From Prevotella sp. (GTDB lineage Bacteria > Bacteroidota > Bacteroidia > Bacteroidales > Bacteroidaceae), in assembly GCA_017428925.1 (NCBI GenBank), contig JAFRPY010000028.1, positions 1-32,687 on the forward strand: DNA of 32,687 nt. Reading direction: 5' to 3'. Positions within the stretch are counted from its first letter, which is position 1; each line of letters starts with the position of its first letter. Under the pieces are notes generated by a model that was not told the DNA's origin, did no database searches, and saw only the letters and a list, made by a program, of their open reading frames with translations. Positions 8,310 through 15,682 of this stretch are shown piece by piece. The position numbers and the translations under genes are program-made.

Positions 8310-10220
8310 TTATTCTACAACCAACCGGCGGTTCTTGGGATACTTGACGCGGTATTGCACGATGAACTCCCGCTGCTCGTTGGGCTGGAGTTTCAGTTGC
8401 CAGACGACAATGCCCGTTGACTTATCCAACTGTCCACCGCTGAGTTCCTCGGTGGTGACAGTGATATTGGAGTTCTGCGAGACAGGTATCTGATCCTGCA
8501 GTGTGAGTGAAACTGCTTCCTTGCGGCTGTTCTTGACCGTGATGCGCCAAGTCATATTCTGCTTCTGATTGGAAGCCAGCAGGCGACGAGTGGAGCGGTC
8601 GGCCACTTTCGTGCGCTGAATGCGGATTCCATTATCCCTGCCTAATGAGAAATGCAGCGTGTCGCTGGTCACCATGGGATCGAGGATGGTCTTTCCGACG
8701 AACGAATTCTCGAAATAGACATTGGCTTCGCCTTCGAGCAGATTATGCTGCTGCCAGTCGGTGGCATCGGCCACGAGGAACGCATCCTTGTCAGCCCTCG
8801 GAATGCCAAGATACTGATAGGTAGCGGGGAGCTGGTAGCGGGCTATCTCGGTGGTAGTGGTCTTACCGTCGGATGACAGCGTGAGCGGCTGCCTGATATC
8901 GAACTCGTAGCCGAACTGGGCCTTCTGTTCATTAACGGTAATCAACTCGCTTTCCGGCATTTCCTTTTCCTTTGAAACGGCAATTCCCGGTACCTTTCCA
9001 TCAAGTGCCATAGCGGCATCTTCCTGTTTGCGGCTGACCTTGCCTTTTCCCGGTTTGCTCACACCATAACCTACGACCACCACTTCCTGCAATGCGGCAG
9101 TATCCTCTTTCATCCTGACATTCAGGGTAGAATTGTTGACGTTGTGCGTCTGAGTAAGATACCCGACATAGGCGAATTTCAACTGGTTCTTGCCACGGGG
9201 CAGGGCGATGCTGTAGCGTCCGTTGACGTCGGTAACCGTACCAAGACTTGTGCCTGTCACCATGACAGAACAACCTATCAATGGTTCCCCTTCTTCGTCG
9301 AGCACGACACCCGTCACGCTGCCTTCTACGGCCGACTCGTTGTCATAGCGGGGAGCCTGCTTGCCATAGTCAATCCAATAGGTGCGCAACTCTGGGGCAA
9401 TGTTGGAACGATTAGGATTGGCCGACGAGAGGGTCACAGGAATGTTCTTCCATTCCTCTTTGGTGTTTTGGAACATGTTGGCCTTATACGACAGTTGCAG
9501 GGGTTGGTCGAGTCCTTCGGAGCGAAGGTCGTAAGTGGGATACCAACCAGCATTCCTGACATAATAAGACAGTTCGAACTCTACCTTGCCAGCCTGCGGC
9601 ACCTGCAGTTTAAGGTCTGCCTCGGTAAAGGCCTTCATCTTCAGATGGGCAACGGAATCAGCAGTTTTTTCCTGTTGCTCGCGTTTCTCGGCCAGCACTG
9701 CCAGTTCCTGGTCGATGGCGATAGCCTTTTTCTTCAGTTCAAGCGTCTCTTGGGCATAGTAGTTGTTCAGTTCCTTGATATTGACCAACGGGGTAACCAC
9801 CGTGCGGTTGCCCGTAGAGCAATTGGTCTTCAACAATTCCAACTGGGCATTCACCACCTCCAGTTGTGCCTTCAGTTCCCTTTCTTTGTCGGCAGTCTGT
9901 TTCACCTTTTGTTCAGCCTCGCGCAACTGCTTTACTTGCTGCATGCTGTCGGGATATGTCGTACGATAGTTCACCCCAAGCACGGTAAGTTTTCCCCGTG
10001 CCTTAATCTGCATACTCTTCACGTCGGTATAGGGTGAAAGCCCCGTGAAGGTGATGACCTGCTCACCCGCCGTCAGGTTTACGGAATGGGTACGTTCCAC
10101 CTGGGCGCCATTTGTAAACACCGTCACGTGCTTAATATTTGCTGTTACTTTCTTGTTTTCACCATTTGCCGCAGTCACCAGCATCAGTGCCACGGCCATC
10201 ATAAGAACTCTTGCTTTCAT
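8310..10220 (-). CDS. DUF4139 (MuiA-like) exported protein with embedded CarboxypepD_reg segment
   Basis: 636 residues. Signal peptide at 1-20 (MKARVLMMAVALMLVTAANG). Residues about 28-125 match the DUF4140 N-terminal domain (VTVFTNGAQVERT, LSPYTDVKSMQI). Two charged, heptad-like stretches (about 92-132 and 150-190) suggest a coiled coil. The DUF4139 beta-sandwich begins near 210 (VEFELSYYVRNAGWYPTYDLR) and resumes after 430, ending RVKYPKNRRLVVE. Inserted at about 300-415 is a carboxypeptidase-regulatory-like module (SVTGVVLDEEGEPLIG, TVTDVNGRYSIALP) followed by EVVVVGYG and LDGKVPGI, which closely resemble the N-terminal extension of SusC/TonB-dependent receptors. The family is annotated as mucoidy inhibitor A but its biochemistry is unknown. 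Probably periplasmic or outer-membrane associated. Confidence 0.85.
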   Translation of the reverse strand: MKARVLMMAVALMLVTAANGENKKVTANIKHVTVFTNGAQVERTHSVNLTAGEQVITFTGLSPYTDVKSMQIKARGKLTVLGVNYRTTYPDSMQQVKQLREAEQKVKQTADKERELKAQLEVVNAQLELLKTNCSTGNRTVVTPLVNIKELNNYYAQETLELKKKAIAIDQELAVLAEKREQQEKTADSVAHLKMKAFTEADLKLQVPQAGKVEFELSYYVRNAGWYPTYDLRSEGLDQPLQLSYKANMFQNTKEEWKNIPVTLSSANPNRSNIAPELRTYWIDYGKQAPRYDNESAVEGSVTGVVLDEEGEPLIGCSVMVTGTSLGTVTDVNGRYSIALPRGKNQLKFAYVGYLTQTHNVNNSTLNVRMKEDTAALQEVVVVGYGVSKPGKGKVSRKQEDAAMALDGKVPGIAVSKEKEMPESELITVNEQKAQFGYEFDIRQPLTLSSDGKTTTTEIARYQLPATYQYLGIPRADKDAFLVADATDWQQHNLLEGEANVYFENSFVGKTILDPMVTSDTLHFSLGRDNGIRIQRTKVADRSTRRLLASNQKQNMTWRITVKNSRKEAVSLTLQDQIPVSQNSNITVTTEELSGGQLDKSTGIVVWQLKLQPNEQREFIVQYRVKYPKNRRLVVE

Positions 10221-10263
10221 GTATATTTGATTGTCATTTCTGCATTGATTGGAAATTCGTTTG

Positions 10264-10271
10264 CAAATATA
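10264..10271 (-). promoter_or_regulatory. -7 element (TATATTTG) of the DUF4139-GT87 unit
   Basis: The minus strand reads TATATTTG, an exact TAnnTTTG match, 43 bases upstream of the ATG at 10220. The -33 position holds a weak CTTG near 10292-10295. Confidence 0.55.
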
Positions 10272-10355
10272 ATAAAAATTATGTAAAGGGGCAAGTTTTA
10301 CCTTTTTTCTCGCTAAATTGCGAAATTATTCAATGACTAAATTAGGTATTGAGAA

Positions 10356-11273
10356 TTAATCCCTCTGGGAGGCGATATTTCGCGGATGATGCTGTAGTAT
10401 TTCCTCGCGCAGGGTAGTGGTGTCGATGTGGGTGTAGATTTCGGTGGTGCCGATGGATTCGTGTCCCAGCATGGCCTGGATGGCCCGCAAGTCGGCACCG
10501 CCTTCTAAAAGTGCTGTGGCAAACGAATGGCGGAGGGTGTGGGGAGAGATGGTTTTCTTGATGCCTGCCTCTTCGGCTGTCCGTTTGATCATGATGAGAA
10601 TCATGGTGCGCGTCAGCCGTGCGCCGCAGCGGTTCAGGAATACATAGTCTTCGTTTCCAGGTTTTATTTTCATGTGGCAGCGGACGGCGAACCACAGATT
10701 GAGTTCTTTGACGGCGCGTGGCGATATAGGTACAAGCCGTTCCTTGCGCCCCTTGCCTGTTACCCGTATGTAGCCCTCGTCGAGATAGAGGTTGCTCATG
10801 GGGAGGTTGACCAGTTCCGATACGCGCAGTCCGCACGAGAAGAGCACTTCGATAATGGCGCGGTTGCGGTGCCCTTCGGCTTTCGACAGGTCGATGGCAG
10901 CCTCCAGTTGGTCTACCTCTGCCGTTGTGAGGAATTCGGGCAGGTGCTCCCCTTGTTTTGGGGCTTCAAGGAGTTCGGCGGGGTCGTTTTCAATCCAGCC
11001 GTCGAGCAGCAGGAACCTATAGAACGAGCGCACGCCGCAGAGGATGCGGGCCTGGGAGGATGCCGCGATGCCCAAGTCGTGGAGTGAGGCGGAGAAATGT
11101 TCCAGGTCGTCGATGGTAACTTCCAGCGGGTCTTTCTGTTCACCTTTTAGGTAGACGAGCAGTTTCTGCACGTCGCGCATATAGGCGTCCAGCGTGTTTG
11201 CCGTGAACCCTTTCTGCAGTTTCAAGTAGCGCTGATATTGTCTCAGTGCGTCTTTCCGTTCTTTCTTCTCCAT
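10356..11273 (-). CDS. xerD: Tyrosine recombinase, XerD type
   Basis: 305 residues, the normal XerC/XerD length. The N-terminal core-binding SAM-like domain covers about 8-95 (YQRYLKLQKGFTANTLDAY). All catalytic residues are present: R150 in SCGLRVSEL, K174 in GKGRKERLVP, H245 and R248 in SPHTLRHSFA, H271 in LGHESIGTTEIY, and nucleophile Y280. Xer recombinases resolve chromosome dimers at dif with a partner and FtsK. Full-length sequence and ordinary composition argue for the housekeeping enzyme rather than an integrase, though an attachment site was not looked for beyond this window. A well-spaced promoter precedes it. It lies on the left border of the AT-rich region holding the ATPase and cas genes, divergent from both. 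Confidence 0.9.
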   Translation of the reverse strand: MEKKERKDALRQYQRYLKLQKGFTANTLDAYMRDVQKLLVYLKGEQKDPLEVTIDDLEHFSASLHDLGIAASSQARILCGVRSFYRFLLLDGWIENDPAELLEAPKQGEHLPEFLTTAEVDQLEAAIDLSKAEGHRNRAIIEVLFSCGLRVSELVNLPMSNLYLDEGYIRVTGKGRKERLVPISPRAVKELNLWFAVRCHMKIKPGNEDYVFLNRCGARLTRTMILIMIKRTAEEAGIKKTISPHTLRHSFATALLEGGADLRAIQAMLGHESIGTTEIYTHIDTTTLREEILQHHPRNIASQRD

Positions 11274-11304
11274 GGTGTCTTAGCGTTAGCATCAAGATGA
11301 TATG

Positions 11305-11336
11305 CAAAGGTACTATTAAGTGCGCAAAAAAACAAA
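11305..11336 (-). promoter_or_regulatory. Promoter of the xerD-type gene
   Basis: On the minus strand TACCTTTG (11312-11305) fits TAnnTTTG and TTTG (11336-11333) lies 20 bases upstream. The predicted leader is about 25 nt before the ATG at 11273. Confidence 0.65.
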
Positions 11337-11461
11337 AAAGCTTGATTATTTTTGCTTTGTCTGACGCAAGTTTCTTATTATAAGCACATTGTGCTGTTAA
11401 TCTTCGTTAATGACATCTCGTTTTCTTGCAACTATGGTAATATTTTATTTATTTTGCATTT

Positions 11462-11489
11462 CATAAAACATGAAACATAAAACATGAAA
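11462..11489. repeat. Perfect 14-bp tandem duplication in the ATPase leader
   Basis: CATAAAACATGAAA occurs twice head to tail (11462-11475 and 11476-11489), ending two bases before the ATG at 11492. It covers the region where the ribosome binds. Confidence 0.85.
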
Positions 11490-11491
11490 TT

Positions 11492-12631
11492 ATGGCAAAA
11501 ATAAAATTGGACAATCCCTTTCCTGAATATGGCTATTTTGGTCCAGAATATTTCTGTGACCGTGAAAAAGAAACGGAAAAACTCACTGTAGCGTTGCTCA
11601 ATGGCAGTAATGTGACACTCATGGCTCCCCGAAGAATCGGCAAGACAGGACTTATTCTTCATTCTTTCCAACGGATAAAGGAGAAATACAATAATGTACA
11701 TTGTTTTTATGTAGACATTTTTCCGGCAAAGACTTTCGACCAGATGGTTCGTTTTATGGCGAATGCTATTATCGGAAAACTGGACTCGCCTTCACAGTCT
11801 GTAAAAAGGAAACTTAATAATTTCATTGCGGCTTTGCGTCCTACCGTTTCACCCGATCCGGTAAGCGGAATGCCAACATTCAGTTTTACAGTAGCTCCTG
11901 AGGATGCCCGGCAGACACTTCAGCAAGTTTTTGAGTATATGAAAGAATCTGGGCAGACTTGTTTCTTGGCTATTGACGAGTTTCAGCAAGTCTGTCAATA
12001 CACCGATTTGGGTGTAGCAGCCTTCATCCGTTCCATCATCCAGTTTATTCCAAATGTCCATATCATTTTTTCAGGAAGCCAGCAGCATCTTCTTGCCAAC
12101 ATGTTTATGTCACCTCAGCATCCTTTCTTCAGCAGTTCCCAAATCATGTCAATCCATGAGATTGACGAAGAAAAGTATCGGTTTTTTGCCAATGGTTTTT
12201 TCCGAAAGCATAACAAGGAATTTGCTCAAGACGTTTTTCATTATCTGTATAGTTCAGTTGACGGGCAAACATGGTATATACAGAAAATACTAAACCGATT
12301 ATATCGTAAACCTAAAATTGATTTAACAGAGGCTGAAGTGAAAAATGCCATTAATGAGATTATTTCAGAACAGGAAATAAACTATCAGGTCAACTATAAT
12401 CTTTTGACGGAGAACCAGTCACGCTTGTTGACGGCCATTGCCAGTGAAGGTGTAGTGAAGGCTCCGACAGCCCAGGATTTTATTCGTAAATACCGTTTGC
12501 CGGCTCCAAGCAGTATCAAGCTTGCCCTTACGTCGCTTACCGAAAAAGAGTTTTTGCATTGTACCCCAGAAGGATACTATTTAGTTTACGACCGCTTTTT
12601 TGGACTATGGCTGAAGCGCTTGATGGACTAA
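11492..12631 (+). CDS. P-loop ATPase of the archaeal-ATPase/STAND-like group
   Basis: 379 residues. The N-terminus (NPFPEYGYFGPEYFCDREKE) is the typical lead-in of this family. Walker A is APRRIGKT (45-52) and Walker B is CFLAIDEFQQV. A sensor-like motif follows in IIFSGSQQHLL. The C-terminal third looks like a winged helix (LLTAIASEGVVKAPTAQDFI, SIKLALTSLTEKEFL) ending YDRFFGLWLKRL. Members are often called ATP-binding protein and have no settled role; some sit in defence or toxin-antitoxin contexts. No effector domain is fused here. It reads AT-rich like the cas interference genes and ends 122 bases before cas3, on the same strand, but cas3 has its own promoter. A functional link with CRISPR is not shown. 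Confidence 0.8.
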   Translation: MAKIKLDNPFPEYGYFGPEYFCDREKETEKLTVALLNGSNVTLMAPRRIGKTGLILHSFQRIKEKYNNVHCFYVDIFPAKTFDQMVRFMANAIIGKLDSPSQSVKRKLNNFIAALRPTVSPDPVSGMPTFSFTVAPEDARQTLQQVFEYMKESGQTCFLAIDEFQQVCQYTDLGVAAFIRSIIQFIPNVHIIFSGSQQHLLANMFMSPQHPFFSSSQIMSIHEIDEEKYRFFANGFFRKHNKEFAQDVFHYLYSSVDGQTWYIQKILNRLYRKPKIDLTEAEVKNAINEIISEQEINYQVNYNLLTENQSRLLTAIASEGVVKAPTAQDFIRKYRLPAPSSIKLALTSLTEKEFLHCTPEGYYLVYDRFFGLWLKRLMD

Positions 12632-12680
12632 TCTGATTGTGCAAAAAAAATAGTTAAGTACACCTATTTCGTTTAATCAT

Positions 12681-12697
12681 GTTCCACGATTTGGAAC
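12681..12697. promoter_or_regulatory. Inverted repeat overlapping the cas promoter (candidate operator)
   Basis: GTTCCA (12681-12686), five bases, TGGAAC (12692-12697) form a perfect 6-bp dyad. It overlaps the TTTG at 12690-12693 and lies 10 bases upstream of the -7 box, where a bound dimer would block or recruit polymerase. The regulator is unknown. Confidence 0.5.
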
Positions 12698-12715
12698 AGT
12701 TCACCATTATCTTTG
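12690..12715 (+). promoter_or_regulatory. Promoter of the cas operon
   Basis: TATCTTTG at 12708-12715 is an exact TAnnTTTG match. TTTG at 12690-12693 is 14 bases upstream, shorter than the usual 17-20, so the -33 contact may be weak and need an activator. The predicted leader is about 30 nt before the cas3 ATG at 12754. Confidence 0.6.
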
Positions 12716-12753
12716 CACTCTAATTATAAATGTTATGGCGGAATTAAGTTCTC

Positions 12754-14934
12754 ATGGAATATAACGACAAAACATATATAGCCCACTCCGCAAATTCATG
12801 CGGTATCATGCAAACAATGAAAGAACATTGTTTGGGTGTTGGTAAATTCATGAGAGAATTTGCCCTCTCAGAATCGTTTGAAGACTTATATGAGTTTTGT
12901 GGACTCATTCATGATATGGGAAAGTACTCGGATAGTTTTCAAAAGCACATCTCTGGAGTTAAGAATATAGTTAGGCATTCTATATATGGTGCCATTTTTG
13001 CCAAAGAGAAATCTCTTATGGAAGTTGCTATTCCTATATATGGACATCATGCAGGAATGCCTAATTGTCCTGATATGCTCCAAGATATGAAGGCAGAACT
13101 CAAATCTTGTAATGATACATATAATGAAATTTGTACAGAATGGAGCAAGGATACGGATAAACAAGTTACAATTCCAAATAATCAGGCGTTTCGGGATATT
13201 CCAGATGTTCTGCAAAAAGAATTGTTTGTAAGGATGCTATTCAGTTCCATCGTTGATGCCGATAGCCTTGATACAGAAAGGCATTTTAGTGAAGAGAGAT
13301 TCAATGCAAGAACTTGTTTACCTTTGAATCCTAATCTTTTACTAAACAAATTACAGGAAAAAAGGCTAAGGTCATTTGAGAATGACTTAGATAATAAATC
13401 GCAAAGGATTAATATCTTGCGCAACTCTGTTCGTTTATATGCTGAATCTAAGGCAAATCTTCCATTGGGATTCTACTCTCTAACCCTTCCAACAGGAATG
13501 GGAAAGACTCTTTGCAGTATTAATTGGGCTTTGCATCATGCGCAATATCATAGGAATATTAAAAGGATTATCGTTGTACTACCATTTATCAGCATTATTG
13601 ACCAGACAGCAGAGGAATTCAAAAGTATTTTTAATGATGATGAATGTGACTATGTGCTGGAACACCATTCAAATGTAATTCATTTCGATAACGAAGATAA
13701 TGATGAGTATTCTTCAAAACAATTAGCAACAGAGAACTGGGACTATCCTATTATTGTTACAACAGCAGTACAATTCTTTGAGTCTCTTTTCAGCAATAAA
13801 AGATCTGCCTGTAGGAAATTGCACAACATTCAAGATTCAATTGTTATCTTTGACGAAATACAAACACTTCCGTTATATGTTACAGAGCCAACGCTGGCTA
13901 TGCTTGATAACCTACAGCAGTTATGCAGATGCAGTTTGTTATTTTGTACTGCGACTCAACCCGATTTCAACTCGCGAAAAGGTTTTTGCGGAATAAATCA
14001 TATAGAATCCTTGGTAGAATACCCACAGCGTATTTTTGATGAAACAAGACGTGTAAAATATCATTCTATTGATGACTATAATGAATTATCCATTTCAGAG
14101 TTGGCAGATATAGTTGTTAAGAATCGGAATTCATCACTTGTTATATTCAATACCAAAAAGAAAGCTCGATTGTTTTTTGATGAACTAAGTGGAAACAATA
14201 GTTACAAGTTGTTCTATCTATCTACTACGATGTGTCCTATTCATCGAAAAGAGGAAATTCAAAGCATTCGTAAGGCACTTGAAAATAATGAATCTATTAT
14301 AGTTAGTTCTACACAGCTTATCGAAGCAGGTGTTGATATGGATTTTCCTACTGTATATAGAGAGCTGGCTCCATTAGAATCTATAATACAATCAGCGGGA
14401 AGATGCAATCGAGAAGGAAAAGAAGTGAAGGGTGATGTCTATTTGTTTAAGTTGATAGAATCAAGTCAACCAAGCAGGGAATATCGTACGTTCCTAGAGT
14501 TCGCAAATCTACTTTATAAAGGGAACGAAGAAAAATTGTATACCCATGATTTCTATAGTTTTTATTATAGGGAACTTGTCAAAAACTATGCAGACACTGA
14601 TAAACTAAGCATTACAGAGGACAGGAAGAATTTATTGTTCCAAACTGTAGCAGAGAAATACAAGATCATTGATAGTAAAACTCAAACTCTTTTTGTCTAT
14701 GATTACAGTGAAGATAGTAAACAGTTATATTACCAAATAAAAGATAAGGAGTACTTGTCAAGGCAAGAGCGACAACAGATTGCACAATATAGTGTCCAAG
14801 TATATGACAAGTTTATCGAAGATAATAAGTCTTTTATCGGTTATGAGCGGTGTGGACTATTAGTATGGCATGGGTCATATTCATCTGATTATGGTTTGTC
14901 CTTTAATGAAGAAATCAATGTGTTAATCAAATAA
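12754..14934 (+). CDS. cas3: CRISPR-associated nuclease-helicase Cas3 (type I-C)
   Basis: 726 residues, usual length for I-C Cas3. An N-terminal HD nuclease domain carries H11, the HD pair H53-D54 in LIHDMGKY, and later His residues (HHAG). The superfamily-2 helicase follows: Walker A LPTGMGKT (245-252), DEIQ (367-370) in the Walker B position, CTATQPD (motif III), and QSAGRCNREG (546-555, motif VI). Cas3 is recruited by Cascade bound to target DNA, and nicks and unwinds the displaced strand from 3' to 5'. It is the first gene of the operon; cas5c starts 10 bases after its stop codon. A nine-codon upstream frame (12735-12764) overlaps the cas3 start. Confidence 0.97.
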   Translation: MEYNDKTYIAHSANSCGIMQTMKEHCLGVGKFMREFALSESFEDLYEFCGLIHDMGKYSDSFQKHISGVKNIVRHSIYGAIFAKEKSLMEVAIPIYGHHAGMPNCPDMLQDMKAELKSCNDTYNEICTEWSKDTDKQVTIPNNQAFRDIPDVLQKELFVRMLFSSIVDADSLDTERHFSEERFNARTCLPLNPNLLLNKLQEKRLRSFENDLDNKSQRINILRNSVRLYAESKANLPLGFYSLTLPTGMGKTLCSINWALHHAQYHRNIKRIIVVLPFISIIDQTAEEFKSIFNDDECDYVLEHHSNVIHFDNEDNDEYSSKQLATENWDYPIIVTTAVQFFESLFSNKRSACRKLHNIQDSIVIFDEIQTLPLYVTEPTLAMLDNLQQLCRCSLLFCTATQPDFNSRKGFCGINHIESLVEYPQRIFDETRRVKYHSIDDYNELSISELADIVVKNRNSSLVIFNTKKKARLFFDELSGNNSYKLFYLSTTMCPIHRKEEIQSIRKALENNESIIVSSTQLIEAGVDMDFPTVYRELAPLESIIQSAGRCNREGKEVKGDVYLFKLIESSQPSREYRTFLEFANLLYKGNEEKLYTHDFYSFYYRELVKNYADTDKLSITEDRKNLLFQTVAEKYKIIDSKTQTLFVYDYSEDSKQLYYQIKDKEYLSRQERQQIAQYSVQVYDKFIEDNKSFIGYERCGLLVWHGSYSSDYGLSFNEEINVLIK

Positions 14935-14944
14935 GAAAAAAGTT

Positions 14945-15682
14945 ATGCTTGACAAAGAAATTGTTAGACTCAAAGTAACTGGCGACTTCGCTTGTTTTAC
15001 CCGCCCAGATTTAAAGGTGGAGCGTATGAGTTATCCATGTATGACACCTTCTGCGGCACGTGGTGTTTTGGAATCTATTCTTTGGAAAAAGGAATTCCAG
15101 TGGTTCATACGAAGAATCATTGTTCTCAACCCAATCAAGTTTGCTTCCATAAAGAGAAATGAAATATCCAAGCGACAGAATCCCAAAGGATTACCAATTG
15201 AAATTACAGAGAATCGAGTACAGCGAAATAGCATCGTTCTGAAAGATGTCGCATATATTATTGAGGCTTCTGTATATGTCGATGAGTCCTTGATTGAGAA
15301 ATCAAAAGGAAGTAATAATCCGCTTACGGTGATGAAATATCGTACAATGTTTGAACGGAGAGTAAGAAAGGGGCAATGTTGGCATCAACCATGCTTAGGT
15401 ACCAGAGAATTTGCTGCAGACTTTTCGGTACCTAGTGATTTGGACAAACCGTTAGATATTACTTATCCTATTGGAAGTATGTTCTATGATATGTACTATG
15501 ATGAGAAAGGAAAAGCAATACCTGAGTTCTTTTACGATGTGGCTATTGTAAACGGTATTCTTGAATGTCCTGAAGATAGAGCAACAAAGATGTTGTCTTC
15601 TTCACATATACTGCCAAAAGCGGATGAAGATTATAATAGTGTGGTTTACGAACACTATAAAGAAGAGGAGGCAGAATTATGA
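14945..15682 (+). CDS. cas5c: Cas5c (Cas5d), crRNA-processing subunit of type I-C Cascade
   Basis: 245 residues. The N-terminal RAMP fold has VTGDFACFTRPDLKVERMSYPCMTPSAARG, and the characteristic I-C motif RRVRKGQCWHQPCLGTREF lies at about 139-156. In type I-C systems, which lack Cas6, Cas5 cuts pre-crRNA at the base of the repeat hairpin and stays on the crRNA 5' handle. In the Bacillus halodurans enzyme a Tyr, Lys and His form the active site; K142 and H147 in the motif above are candidates here (inference). Its stop overlaps the cas8c start by four bases (ATGA), a sign of translational coupling. Confidence 0.95.
   Translation: MLDKEIVRLKVTGDFACFTRPDLKVERMSYPCMTPSAARGVLESILWKKEFQWFIRRIIVLNPIKFASIKRNEISKRQNPKGLPIEITENRVQRNSIVLKDVAYIIEASVYVDESLIEKSKGSNNPLTVMKYRTMFERRVRKGQCWHQPCLGTREFAADFSVPSDLDKPLDITYPIGSMFYDMYYDEKGKAIPEFFYDVAIVNGILECPEDRATKMLSSSHILPKADEDYNSVVYEHYKEEEAEL

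Noticed and set aside
9144-10037. 297-codon plus-strand frame opposite the DUF4139 gene
   Set aside because: Antisense of a gene with a signal peptide, promoter and family motifs.
10356-11273. XerD-type recombinase as integrase of a mobile element carrying the cas region
   Set aside because: Full-length XerD-like sequence with its own promoter, normal composition, no direct repeats or tRNA attachment site seen at the region's borders. A housekeeping role is simpler.
13852-13863. DEIQ instead of DEAH/DExH in Cas3 as a sign of inactivation
   Set aside because: The Asp-Glu pair that binds metal and activates water is intact, and variation at the last two positions is tolerated in Cas3 helicases.
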